From NCBI RefSeq assembly GCF_014649775.1, contig NZ_BMTR01000002.1:543996-607995 (forward strand): DNA of 64,000 nucleotides. The letters are read 5' to 3'. A program made the translations under genes and the position numbers. The stretch comes from Streptomyces longisporoflavus (GTDB taxonomy: Bacteria > Actinomycetota > Actinomycetes > Streptomycetales > Streptomycetaceae). Below the pieces are notes generated by a model, which saw nothing but the letters and a program-made list of their open reading frames with translations, ran no database searches and was not told the DNA's origin. How positions within the stretch are numbered: the stretch's first letter is position 1; each line of letters begins with the position of its first letter. This document shows, in pieces, positions 7,369 to 18,466 of this stretch.

Positions 7369-9600
7369 ATGACCACCCGAAACACATGCCCGGCCACCCG
7401 TCCGCGCAGGCCGCGCAGACCACGCCGCAAACTGGCGGCCCTGGCCGCCGTGTTGAGCACACTGCTCCTTGCAACTGCGGCCCAGCTGAGCTCCTCCTCC
7501 CCGGCGGCCGCCGCGGAGGCGCACGTCGACAACCCGTTCGCCGACGCCTCGTTCTACCTGAACCCGGACTACGCCGGTCTCGTCGACACCTCCATCGCCA
7601 AGACTCCCGACGCGACGCTCAAGGCCAAGATGGAGAAGGTCAAGAGCTTTCCGACGGCCGTCTGGCTGGACTGGATAGCCGCCGTCCACGGCGGTGAGGC
7701 CAACGCGGGCCGCAAGTCGCTCGCCGACCACCTGGACCTGGCGCTCGCGCAGAAGAAGCCGGGGCAGCCGCTCGTCGCCACGTTCGTGGTGTACGACCTG
7801 CCAGGGCGCGACTGCGCCGCCCTTGCCTCCAACGGTGAACTCCCCCTGACCGCAGCGGGGTTGGCGCGCTACAAGACCGAGTACATCGACGAGATCGCCA
7901 AGGTCTTCGCCAACCCGAAGTACCAGGACATCCGTATCACCACGGTGATCGAGCCGGACGGCCTGCCCAACCTGGTCACCAACCTCGCCGACCCGGAGTG
8001 CGCCCGGGCCAAGAGCAGCGGCATCCAGGTCGACGCCATCCGGTACGCGCTGAACAAGCTGCACGCCCTCCCGAACGTGTACACGTACATGGACTTCGCC
8101 CACTCGGGCTGGCTCGGCTGGGACAACAACCTCTCCCAGACGACCCAGCTGTACACGGACGTCGTCAAGGGCACCACGGCCGGTCTTGGCAGCGTGGACG
8201 GTCTGATCACCAACGTGTCCAACTACACGCCGCTCGCCGAGCCGTTCCTGCCCGACCCGAACAAGACGGTCGGGGGCAACCAGATCCGGTCCGGCAAGTA
8301 CTACGAGTGGAACGCGAACTTCGACGAGTCGGACTTCACCGAGGCCGTGCACGCCGCGCTGGTCTCCCAGGGGTGGCCTGCCTCCACCGGCATGGTGGTC
8401 GACACCTCCCGCAACGGCTGGGGCGGCGCCGACCGGCCCACCGCCGAGTCCACCAGCACGGTCCTCGACACGTACGTCAGCCAGTCCAAGGTGGACCGCC
8501 GCACCCACCGCGGCCTGTGGTGCAACGTCAACGGCGCGGGCCTCGGCCGGCCGCCGCAGGGCGCGCCCACCGACCACCCGGACTCGCACCTCGACGCGTT
8601 CCTCTGGATCAAGCCGCCGGGTGAGTCGGACGGGGCGAGCAAGGACATCCCGAACGAAGAGGGCAAGCGCCCGGACCCGATGTGCGACCCGGAGTACAGC
8701 GCCCCCAACTCGGGCGGCAACCCGACCGGTGCGATGCCGGACGCGCCGCTCGCCGGCCACTGGTTCCACAACCAGTTCTCGATGCTGGTGCGCAACGCGT
8801 ACCCGGCCGTGCCCACCGACGGCGGCGGTGACCCGGACCCGACCGACACCACCGCCCCGACCGCGCCGACCGGCCTGCAGGCCACCGCGAAGACCTCGTC
8901 CAGCGTCTTTCTGGCCTGGACGGCGTCCACCGACAACGTGGGCGTCACCGGCTACGACGTCTACCGCGACGGCGCCAAGGTCAACTCAGCGGCGGTCACG
9001 GGGACTTCGTTCACCGACACCGGTCTGAGTGCCTCGACGGCGTACAGCTACACGGTGCGCGCCCGGGACGCCGCGGGGAACGTCTCCGCGGTCTCCACCG
9101 CCCTCGACGTCACCACCGAGGCGGGCGGCGGCGGACCCGACCCCGTCGGCGGTCTGAAGGTCACGTACAAGAACAACGACTCCTCGGCCACCGACAACAC
9201 GATCCGGCCCGGACTGCGGATCGCCAACACCACCAGCGTCTCGGTGGATCTGACCAAGGTCACCGCCCGCTACTACTTCACGCGGGACGGCGGCTCCCCC
9301 ACCGTGAACGCCTTCTGCGACTACGCGGCCGTCGGCTGCGGCGACGTCACCCTGCGGGTGGTCCCGCTGAGCACCCCGGTCGCGGGCGCGGACGCCTATC
9401 TGGAGGTCTCCTTCAAGAGCGGTTCGCTGGCCGCCGGAAAGGACACCGGCGATCTGCGGTTGCGGATGAGCAAGTCCGACTGGTCCGCGTTCAACGAGGC
9501 CGGCGACTACAGCCGTACGACCGCCACCTCCTACGCCGACGCCCCGAAGATCCCCGCATACCTGAACAGCGGCCTGGCGTGGGGCACTCCGCCCTCCTGA
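7369..9600 (+). CDS. Secreted GH6 exocellulase (cellobiohydrolase) with FN3 and CBM3
   Basis: A 743-residue modular cellulase. ATG at 7369 has CGGAGAG four bases upstream; an Arg-rich N-terminus and hydrophobic segment end near PAAAA|EAH (~49). The GH6 domain spans ~52-475: VVYDLPGRDCAALASNGEL, TTVIEPDGLPNLV (Asp197 in the conserved EPD block), YMDFAHSGWLGW and the CNVNGAGLGRPP loop. The long insertions are those of bacterial Cel6B-type enzymes that release cellobiose from non-reducing ends. An FN3 module (~494-585) precedes a C-terminal CBM3 (~594-743, LKVTYKNNDSSATDNTIRPGLRI), which binds crystalline cellulose. The following LPMO gene starts 59 bp later and is probably co-transcribed. No CebR box was seen in the 284 bp upstream. 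Confidence 0.95.
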   Translation: MTTRNTCPATRPRRPRRPRRKLAALAAVLSTLLLATAAQLSSSSPAAAAEAHVDNPFADASFYLNPDYAGLVDTSIAKTPDATLKAKMEKVKSFPTAVWLDWIAAVHGGEANAGRKSLADHLDLALAQKKPGQPLVATFVVYDLPGRDCAALASNGELPLTAAGLARYKTEYIDEIAKVFANPKYQDIRITTVIEPDGLPNLVTNLADPECARAKSSGIQVDAIRYALNKLHALPNVYTYMDFAHSGWLGWDNNLSQTTQLYTDVVKGTTAGLGSVDGLITNVSNYTPLAEPFLPDPNKTVGGNQIRSGKYYEWNANFDESDFTEAVHAALVSQGWPASTGMVVDTSRNGWGGADRPTAESTSTVLDTYVSQSKVDRRTHRGLWCNVNGAGLGRPPQGAPTDHPDSHLDAFLWIKPPGESDGASKDIPNEEGKRPDPMCDPEYSAPNSGGNPTGAMPDAPLAGHWFHNQFSMLVRNAYPAVPTDGGGDPDPTDTTAPTAPTGLQATAKTSSSVFLAWTASTDNVGVTGYDVYRDGAKVNSAAVTGTSFTDTGLSASTAYSYTVRARDAAGNVSAVSTALDVTTEAGGGGPDPVGGLKVTYKNNDSSATDNTIRPGLRIANTTSVSVDLTKVTARYYFTRDGGSPTVNAFCDYAAVGCGDVTLRVVPLSTPVAGADAYLEVSFKSGSLAAGKDTGDLRLRMSKSDWSAFNEAGDYSRTTATSYADAPKIPAYLNSGLAWGTPPS

Positions 9601-9659
9601 CCGGACCCGAACCTGCCAGGAGCGCCACCACTCCCACCACCATCACAGGAGACAACACG

Positions 9660-10766
9660 ATGGCTCGAAGCAAGACTCGAAACAAGAGACGCTTGGTGTC
9701 CTTACTCGCGGTCCTGGCCACCCTGCTCAGCGGGCTCGGTCTGGCTCTGCTCGGCCAGGGCAGCGCGCAGGCGCACGGCGTGACGATGACGCCCGGCTCG
9801 CGGACCTACCTCTGCTACCTGGACGCCAAGACCGGCACCGGCGCACTCGACCCGACGAATCCGGCGTGCAAGGCCGCGCTCGCGGAGAGCGGCTCGACCG
9901 CGCTGTACAACTGGTTCGCCGTGCTCGACTCCAACGCGGGCGGACGCGGAGCGGGTTATGTCCCGGACGGCAAGCTGTGCAGCGCCGGCGACCGCTCCCC
10001 GTACAACTTCACCGGCTACAACGCCGCGCGCAGTGACTGGCCCAGGACGCACCTCACCTCCGGGTCGACGATCAGGATCAAGCACAGCAACTGGGCCGCG
10101 CACCCGGGCGACTTCCGGGTGTACATGTCCAAGCCCGGCTACTCGCCCGCGCAGCCGCTGGGCTGGGGCGACCTGGAGCTGATCCAGACCGTCACGAATC
10201 CGCCGCAGTCGGGTTCGGTCGGTTCCGAGGGCGGCCACTACTACTGGGACCTGAAGCTGCCCTCGGGCCGCTCGGGTGACGCGATGATGTTCATCCAGTG
10301 GGTGCGCTCGGACAGCCAGGAGAACTTCTTCTCCTGCTCCGACATCGTCTTCGACGGCGGCAACGGCGAGGTGACGGGCATCCGCGGCTCAGGGAGCACC
10401 CCCGCACCGGACCCGACACCCACGCCGACCCCGACGCCGACTCCGACCGATCCGCACAGCGGGTGCATGGCCGTCTACAAGGTGACGAACAGCTGGAACG
10501 GCGGCTTCCAGGGTTCCGTGGAGGTGATGAACCACAACACCACCGCGCGTAACGGCTGGGCCGTGCGCTGGGAGCCGGGCACCGGCACCAAGATCAACCA
10601 GGTCTGGAACGGCACGCTCAGTACCGGCTCCGACGGGGCGGTCACGGTCAAGAACGTCGACCACAACCGCACCATCGCGCCGGACGGCGCGGTGACGTTC
10701 GGCTTCACGGCCAGCTCGACCGGCAACAACCTGCCGGCCGGCTCGATCGCCTGCGTCAACCCCTAG
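9660..10766 (+). CDS. AA10 lytic polysaccharide monooxygenase with CBM2 (CelS2/LPMO10C-like)
   Basis: A 368-residue secreted LPMO. ATG at 9660 follows ACAGGAG; the signal ends at AQA|HG so His39 is the mature N-terminus and copper ligand, with His148 (NWAAHPGDFRVY) the second brace ligand. The motifs MTPGSRTYLCYLDAKTGTGA, ALYNWFAVLDSNAGG, GHYYWDLKLPSGRSGD and SQENFFSCSDIVFDGG closely match the S. coelicolor CelS2 type, a strict C1-oxidising cellulose LPMO. A repeated (TP)n linker (~255-263) leads to a CBM2 (~265-368). Coupling to GH6 fits known synergy: chain cleavage by the LPMO creates new ends for the exocellulase. A strong terminator follows. Confidence 0.96.
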   Translation: MARSKTRNKRRLVSLLAVLATLLSGLGLALLGQGSAQAHGVTMTPGSRTYLCYLDAKTGTGALDPTNPACKAALAESGSTALYNWFAVLDSNAGGRGAGYVPDGKLCSAGDRSPYNFTGYNAARSDWPRTHLTSGSTIRIKHSNWAAHPGDFRVYMSKPGYSPAQPLGWGDLELIQTVTNPPQSGSVGSEGGHYYWDLKLPSGRSGDAMMFIQWVRSDSQENFFSCSDIVFDGGNGEVTGIRGSGSTPAPDPTPTPTPTPTPTDPHSGCMAVYKVTNSWNGGFQGSVEVMNHNTTARNGWAVRWEPGTGTKINQVWNGTLSTGSDGAVTVKNVDHNRTIAPDGAVTFGFTASSTGNNLPAGSIACVNP

Positions 10767-10782
10767 TACCGCGTCCTCCCCG

Positions 10783-10829
10783 CAGCACAGGCGCCGGCTC
10801 CCGCATCCGCGGGGGCCGGCGCCGTGCTG
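10783..10829 (+). terminator. Strong hairpin between convergent LPMO and hydrolase genes
   Basis: CAGCAC and GTGCTG form the base and GGCGCCGGC pairs with GCCGGCGCC higher up. It starts 16 nt after the LPMO stop and can also serve the convergent minus-strand hydrolase gene ending at 10896. Confidence 0.75.
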
Positions 10830-10895
10830 TGGGCCCGACGGACTCTCACCCTTCACGGTCTCACTCCTCGCGTCAGGTGAGGCGTCGGCCGCTGG

Positions 10896-13031
<2,136 letters not shown>

Positions 13032-14177
13032 TCAACCGACGGGCCCCAGGACTTCGTAGACATGCCTGAGGTAACTGTGCGTGCGCTCCGAGCCGAGGAT
13101 CCCGTCGCCCACCCGGTTCATCGTGTACGAGAACGTGACGCGCCGGTCGAGGTCCATCATGACGATCGAACCGCCCCGACCGACCCAGAAGCAGATCCTC
13201 CCGGTGGGCATGTGCGGCATCGTCCTCGGATCGGCGAGTGCGTAGCCCATGCCCCAGCGGACGGGTACGCCGAGGAACAGGTCGACTCCGTCGGCCTGGA
13301 CGTCGAACACCTTGTCCACCGTCCCCGCGGAGAGCAGCCGGACGCCGTTGACCTGGCCGCGCCGTGAGATGACGGAGAGCGCTCGGGCCATACCTCGTGC
13401 GTTGCCGTGGCCGTTGACGGCTCCGAGTTCGGCGGAGCGCCACCGCGGGGTGTCGACGTGCTCGTCACGTGCGGGGCTTCCGGACAGCGTCTTGGCGAAG
13501 ATCCCGTCGGGATCGAGGCCGGTGGGTATACCGGAGCTCTGCGAGGGCGCCACCAGATCGGCGATGCGCGGCCAATCGGCACGGCGCGCACCGATCTGGA
13601 CGTCGGCTCGTGCCGGCTTGGCGATCTCGGTGTCGACGAACTCCCCCAGAGTACGGCCACTGACCCGCCGGACAAGCTCTCCCACCAGCTGTCCTTGGGT
13701 CTGCACGTGGTAGCCCGAAGCGGAGCCCGGCTCCCACCAGGGTGCCTGCGCGGCCAGCCGGGCACTCGCGGTGGGCCAGTCGTACAGGTCTTCCATGGAG
13801 AAGGGCTGCTCCCAGCCGGAAAGTCCCGAGGTGTGGGCCAGGACGTGCCGCACCTCGATCTGCTCCTTTCCCCGGGCGGCGAACTCGGGCCAGTAGTGCG
13901 CGACCGGGCGGTGCAGATCCAGTGCGCCGCGGTCGACCAGGACGAGGGCCGCGAGATTGGTGAGGGTCTTCGTGGTCGACCACATGCTCACCAACGTGTC
14001 CCGGTGCCACGGAACGGTCCGCGCTTCGTCCGTGTGGCCACCCCACAGATCGACTTCCATGACCCCGTCCACATCGACGGCGATCGACGCCCCCAGTTCC
14101 TCGCCGGATTCGAGGTGCGCTGTCAGCGCCGCTCGTACCGGTTCGAACCGCTCAGTGCTCGTTCCCTCGACGACCAT
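13032..14177 (-). CDS. Serine hydrolase, beta-lactamase/esterase (class C fold)
   Basis: A 381-residue protein of the beta-lactamase superfamily (EstB/penicillin-binding-like esterases). The SxxK nucleophile motif is STTK in LVSMWSTTKTLTNLAALVL; the Tyr of the YxN-like motif is in SGYHVQTQG; a GRGG motif in the place of KTG/HxG is seen in CFWVGRGGSIVMMDLD. LAHTSGLSGW is a further family block. No signal peptide is visible, so a cytosolic esterase is more likely than a resistance enzyme. The ATG at 14177 (GCGGAG six bases upstream) is preferred over the GTG at 14213. It is divergent from the SARP regulator, with ~330 bp between. Confidence 0.88.
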   Translation of the reverse strand: MVVEGTSTERFEPVRAALTAHLESGEELGASIAVDVDGVMEVDLWGGHTDEARTVPWHRDTLVSMWSTTKTLTNLAALVLVDRGALDLHRPVAHYWPEFAARGKEQIEVRHVLAHTSGLSGWEQPFSMEDLYDWPTASARLAAQAPWWEPGSASGYHVQTQGQLVGELVRRVSGRTLGEFVDTEIAKPARADVQIGARRADWPRIADLVAPSQSSGIPTGLDPDGIFAKTLSGSPARDEHVDTPRWRSAELGAVNGHGNARGMARALSVISRRGQVNGVRLLSAGTVDKVFDVQADGVDLFLGVPVRWGMGYALADPRTMPHMPTGRICFWVGRGGSIVMMDLDRRVTFSYTMNRVGDGILGSERTHSYLRHVYEVLGPVG

Positions 14178-14509
14178 GTTCTTCTCCGCTCCGGACGACA
14201 ACCGTTCGCTCACTCAACGGGCTGAACGTCACAGCGGTTCACGCATCGCCGCAGGTCATGACATCTGTTTACGGGCCGCTACCGGGACCGGACCGGATAT
14301 CGGCGTCGGCACATCGCGCAGTTGACGAATCCTGCCGCCGGATGCCGTCCTGCTATTGTCCTGTCCGATATGCGGGAAGCGGACAACGGGGTCCTCGTCG
14401 CTCCTGTTCCCCGAGCCGCCACGACAACATCCCTGTGGGTGCGCGGTGGAGTCGAGGCCGGTTTCCGTCACCGCGCGACCACGTTGTCCGTGTGCCGGGT
14501 CCCAGTCAG

Positions 14510-17500
14510 ATGGGTGCCCCGGGAGTGACGCCGCCGAATGAGATTCGGGTGGGTACGGTGACAGCTGTGGGACAAGGTCTCGACTTCGGCCTGCTGGGCC
14601 CGCTGGAGGTACGGCGGGCGGGGACGGTACTCGACCCGGGTCGGCGCAGGCAGCGACTGCTGCTGATTCGCCTGCTGCTCGCCGACGGCCGGGCGGTCTC
14701 ACCGCAGACTCTGTGCGAGGAACTGTGGCCGCAGCAACCGGGGCGGGCACCGAGCGCGGCGATGGGTTCCCTGCACGCCCACATCAGCAAGGTACGCGCG
14801 ATCCTGGAACCCCAGCATCTTCGCCGCCAGGGGGCCTTCGAGACGCTGGTCACCGAACCCTTGGGGTATGCCCTGCGTGTGCCGCCCGAGAGCCGTGACA
14901 CCGTGCGCTTCGAGCGGTCTGTCGCCCAAGCACACCGGTTCATGGACCTGGGCCGACCCGACCGCGTCGTGGAGGAGGCTGAGAAGGCCCTGGACATGTG
15001 GCGCGGCACGGCGTTCGCCGACGCAGCGCACCACCTGTTCGCCGTCCAGGAGACAGCACGCCTGGGAGAACTGCGGCAGACCACTCGCGAGATCCGCACC
15101 ACTGGCCTGCTCCTGCAAGGCCGGGTCACCGAAGCCCTCAACGCGGCAGAGGAGATAACCGCGCAGTACCCCCTGCGGGAAACCGGTTGGGCCCTGCTCC
15201 TGCGAGCCCTGTACCTCGCCGGCCGGCACCCCGAAGCGCTGCAGCGCTACACCGACGTGCGACGGCACCTGGCCGACGAGCTCGGCCTCGAACCGGGTCC
15301 GGCCCTGCGTGCCCTGCACCAGGGCATCCTCCACCATGACCTGCCGCCCCTGCACCCCGTGGACCAGACGAACGACACGGTGACCCAGCACCGCCGCCAA
15401 CCGGGCGGAGCCACCACGACAGGGGCACCGGACGGGGGCGAGGCAACCGGGGGCGAAGCAACCTCATCGACCGGCCCGGCCGCCGACCGACCCGACGACG
15501 CGGAAGCCGAGTCCGGCGCACGTGGTGCGCCGGTCGCGGACGGCGGGAGAACGGTGTCCCTTCCTCTGCCCCTGGCACGTCCGGCGCAACTGCCGCGTAG
15601 CCTGCCGGTGTTCGCGGGACGGGCGGCCGAAGGCGCGTGGCTGTCCGCCGTCAGCGGTGCGACGGGCCGCTCCGGGCCCACCGCTGCCCCCGCTGTGGTC
15701 ATCAGCGGTGCTCCCGGGGTCGGCAAAACAACCTTCGCGACGTACCACGCGCACCGCATCGCCTCCTCGTTCCCCGACGGGCAACTCTTCGTCAACCTCT
15801 GCGGATTCCACCCGCACGCACCCGCCGTCGAACCCGGTAACGCCCTGCACGGCTTCCTCACCGCTCTGGGCGTCCCCGCCCCGCGCATCCCCGAAGAAAC
15901 CGCCGACCGGAGCACACTCTTCCGCAGTCTCCTCGCCGACCGGCGGATCCTCCTCGTCCTGGACAACGCCCGCGACGAGCAGCAGGTGCGCCCTCTGCTT
16001 CCCGCAGGAGCGGGCTGCCTCACCCTGATCACCAGCCGTAACCAACTTCCCGGCCTCATCACCACCGACGGCGCCAAGTCCCTCCGGCTCGCGCTGCCCT
16101 CACCGACCGAGGCGCACGAGGCCCTCGAACGGCGTCTGGGAACCGAACGACTCGCCGCCGAGCCCACCGCCGCAGCCGACATCATCCGGCTGTGCGGACG
16201 GCTTCCCCTGGCCATGGCCGTGGTCGCGGCCCGCGCGGAACTCGACCCCTCGCTCCCCCTGCACACCATCGTCGACGACCTGCAACAGACCGACGGCGGA
16301 CTCGAAGCATTCGCCGGCTTCGACACCACCACCGACGTGCGCACCGTCTTCTCCTGGTCCTACCGGTCACTGGATGAGCACGCCGCCCGGCTCTTCCGCC
16401 TGCTGGCCCTGCATCCCGGCCCTCACATCACCGCCCCGGCCGTAGCCAGTCTCGCCGGCCTTCCCCTCTCCCGGACCCGCCGCGCACTCGCCGAACTGCT
16501 CAGCTCCTGCCTCGTGGAACAACCGCTGCCCGGCCGCTACAGCCTGCACGACCTCCTGCGCGGCTACGCCACCGAGCTCGCTCACGCCCACGACACCGGC
16601 CAGGGCCGTCATGACGCCACTCTCCGGGTCCTGGACCACTACATGTTCACCGCCTGCGAGGCGAACCGGTTCCTCAAACAGGACATATCGCACGACCTCG
16701 AACTCGGTGCATCCCGCTCGGGCGTCACTCCGGAAGAACTCACCACCGTCAAGCAGGCGACCCGGTGGCTCACCGCCGAACATCACGTGCTGACAGGTCT
16801 GCTCCACACCGCCGTCAGCCAGCAGCTCGACGCTCACATCACCGGGCTCGCCTGGTCACTCAAGGAATACCTCAACCGTCAGGAGTTCTGGCCCGAGGCC
16901 ATCGCCGCGCTGGCCCCCGCCCTCGAAGTGGCCCGACGTCGGAACGACCTCCTCGAAGAGGGCCGTTGCCTACGGCACCTGGGTGGCATCCACGGCTACC
17001 TCGGCCATCAGAGGCAAGCCCTGCACCAGCTGCAACGGGCGACAGCGATCTTCGAAGAGCTGGACGACATCGGTGAACAGGCACGAGCCCACTACGTCAC
17101 GGCCTGTGCGCTGTTCCTGTTCGGGCGGACGACGGAAGCGGTGGCGGCCTCCGAGCGGGGACTTGAACTCTCCCGGGAGACAGGCGAAGAGTTGTGGTTG
17201 GCCGAGTGCCTCCTCGAACTCGCCTGGTTCCATTCCAATCTGGGGAACCTGGAGAAGAGCCTCCTGTACAGCGAGGAGGGCATCGCCTTGTTCCACCGCC
17301 TCGACGCGCCCTGGCAGCTCGCCCAGGGGTGGGACATCCTGGGCCACAACCTCCGCCTTCTCGGCCGTTACGAGGACTCGGTGACCACTTACCAGCGGGC
17401 GTCGAAGGCGTTCGGGGAACTGGGAGACCACAGGAACGCCGTCGGCACGCTGATGCGGCTCGGCGACACCCGGCTGACCATGGGAGACAGGGAAGGCGCA

Positions 17501-17680
17501 CGGAAGGACTGGGTCGACGCCCTCGAGAACGCTGAAGCGCGGGCGATGGCACACAGCGCTCAGCAGATCCGTGACCGGCTCACCGCCCTCGACATGGATG
17601 AGGACCCCGTGCCCACCGTGGCAGAGAGGGCGGTCGGGAAGCACGAGCTCCCGGTTCCGAGGAGCAAGGGTCCTGCATGA
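14510..17680 (+). CDS. SARP-family regulator with NB-ARC and TPR regions (AfsR-like)
   Basis: About 1056 residues. Order: OmpR-like winged helix (~20-105; LLGPLEVRRAGTVLDPGRRRQRLLLIRLLLADG), BTAD (~110-260; VERFERSV..., YPLRETGWALLLRALYLAGRHPEALQRYTDVRRHLADELGLEPGP region), a disordered Thr/Gly/Pro linker (~285-365), an NB-ARC ATPase (P-loop GAPGVGKTT near residue 398-406, LLVLDNARDEQQVRPLLP, GLPLA-like RLPLAMAV) and C-terminal TPR helices. AfsR-type proteins activate secondary-metabolism or differentiation genes and bind ATP. No biosynthetic cluster is adjacent, so a global or distant target is likely. The start is uncertain: ATG 14510, or GTG at 14549/14558 closer to the conserved domain. 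Upstream in-frame codons lack coding character. Confidence 0.92.
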   Translation: MGAPGVTPPNEIRVGTVTAVGQGLDFGLLGPLEVRRAGTVLDPGRRRQRLLLIRLLLADGRAVSPQTLCEELWPQQPGRAPSAAMGSLHAHISKVRAILEPQHLRRQGAFETLVTEPLGYALRVPPESRDTVRFERSVAQAHRFMDLGRPDRVVEEAEKALDMWRGTAFADAAHHLFAVQETARLGELRQTTREIRTTGLLLQGRVTEALNAAEEITAQYPLRETGWALLLRALYLAGRHPEALQRYTDVRRHLADELGLEPGPALRALHQGILHHDLPPLHPVDQTNDTVTQHRRQPGGATTTGAPDGGEATGGEATSSTGPAADRPDDAEAESGARGAPVADGGRTVSLPLPLARPAQLPRSLPVFAGRAAEGAWLSAVSGATGRSGPTAAPAVVISGAPGVGKTTFATYHAHRIASSFPDGQLFVNLCGFHPHAPAVEPGNALHGFLTALGVPAPRIPEETADRSTLFRSLLADRRILLVLDNARDEQQVRPLLPAGAGCLTLITSRNQLPGLITTDGAKSLRLALPSPTEAHEALERRLGTERLAAEPTAAADIIRLCGRLPLAMAVVAARAELDPSLPLHTIVDDLQQTDGGLEAFAGFDTTTDVRTVFSWSYRSLDEHAARLFRLLALHPGPHITAPAVASLAGLPLSRTRRALAELLSSCLVEQPLPGRYSLHDLLRGYATELAHAHDTGQGRHDATLRVLDHYMFTACEANRFLKQDISHDLELGASRSGVTPEELTTVKQATRWLTAEHHVLTGLLHTAVSQQLDAHITGLAWSLKEYLNRQEFWPEAIAALAPALEVARRRNDLLEEGRCLRHLGGIHGYLGHQRQALHQLQRATAIFEELDDIGEQARAHYVTACALFLFGRTTEAVAASERGLELSRETGEELWLAECLLELAWFHSNLGNLEKSLLYSEEGIALFHRLDAPWQLAQGWDILGHNLRLLGRYEDSVTTYQRASKAFGELGDHRNAVGTLMRLGDTRLTMGDREGARKDWVDALENAEARAMAHSAQQIRDRLTALDMDEDPVPTVAERAVGKHELPVPRSKGPA

Positions 17681-17710
17681 TGGTTCCGTGCGATCGGGGC
17701 CGCGCCATGA

Positions 17711-18292
17711 TCACACCCCCAAAATCCCCTGCTTCTCCAACGCTTTGCGCAACGCCCGCACGGCGTAGAAGGCGCGGCTCTTGACGGTGCCCGCCGGTAT
17801 GCCGAGGTGCTCGGCCGCTTGGGCCACGCTGCATTCCAGGTAGTACATGAGCCAGATGACGGTTCGCTGCTGCTCGTTCAGCTCGCCCATGGCCTGCGAC
17901 ACCACATGGGAGTCGATCGTGGATGCCGTGTTGTCGCTGGAGAGGTCCAGCTCCTCGACGGACATGTGCTCCAACGGCCGCACCTGACGCGCCCGGTGCT
18001 GGTCAATCGCGAGGTTCCTGGTCACGGTGTACAACCACGGTCTGAGGCCTTCGTCGCGGGTGCCCAGGAAACGGGCGTGTTTCCAGGCTCGGGCCGCAGT
18101 CTCCTGGAAGACGTCCTCTGCCTTGTGCCAGTCACCGTCCAACAAGCGCGCGGCATACCGGATGAGCAGAGGGCCGTACTGGTCGTAGATGTCTTTGACG
18201 AAGGCGTCGCAGTCGGCGTCGGACGTGAGGTTCCGATCATGCGACCGAGTCGGAGCGGAGGCAGTGGTCCGCGTTTCCATGATCCCGTTCAT
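17711..18292 (-). CDS. ECF-type RNA polymerase sigma factor
   Basis: 193 residues with region 2 (FVKDIYDQYGPLLIRYAARLLDGDWHKAEDVFQETAARAWKH, then LRPWLYTVTRNLAIDQHRARQVRP) and region 4 (MGELNEQQRTVIWLMYYLECSVAQAAEHLGIPAGTVKSRAFYAVRALRKAL). It resembles SigL/SigM-like ECF factors. No anti-sigma gene is adjacent on either side, which is unusual; regulation may depend on transcription or a distant partner. The first ATG (18292) is used, ATG 18280 is possible, and neither has a clear ribosome site. It converges with the SARP regulator gene, with only 30 bp between the stops. Confidence 0.93.
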   Translation of the reverse strand: MNGIMETRTTASAPTRSHDRNLTSDADCDAFVKDIYDQYGPLLIRYAARLLDGDWHKAEDVFQETAARAWKHARFLGTRDEGLRPWLYTVTRNLAIDQHRARQVRPLEHMSVEELDLSSDNTASTIDSHVVSQAMGELNEQQRTVIWLMYYLECSVAQAAEHLGIPAGTVKSRAFYAVRALRKALEKQGILGV

Positions 18293-18411
18293 GCGTGGCG
18301 CTCGATCCTGTGCAAGTGTTCCGTGGCGTGCTCAGCCGCATGTGCGGACGAACGGCTCGTACGCTCGCCGGTAGCCCTTGGCGGGACCTTGTCGCTTTCT
18401 TGTCGTTCCGT

Positions 18412-18448
18412 GGGCCGGGGGCCGGAGTGTTGCTCCGGCCCCCGGCCC
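18412..18448 (-). terminator. 16-bp perfect hairpin after SGNH hydrolase gene
   Basis: GGGCCGGGGGCCGGAG and CTCCGGCCCCCGGCCC pair fully around a 5-nt TGTTG loop, 19 nt beyond the minus-strand stop. This is one of the strongest terminators in the window. Confidence 0.85.
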
Positions 18449-18466
18449 CCGGAAAGAGGGAAGTGA

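Noticed and set aside
13032..14177. Beta-lactam resistance gene
   Set aside because: It has the SxxK fold but no signal peptide, and its GRGG block and length fit EstB-like esterases better.
14258..14509. N-terminal extension of the SARP regulator
   Set aside because: The 84 extra codons lack coding character and precede the conserved winged helix; the start was placed downstream.
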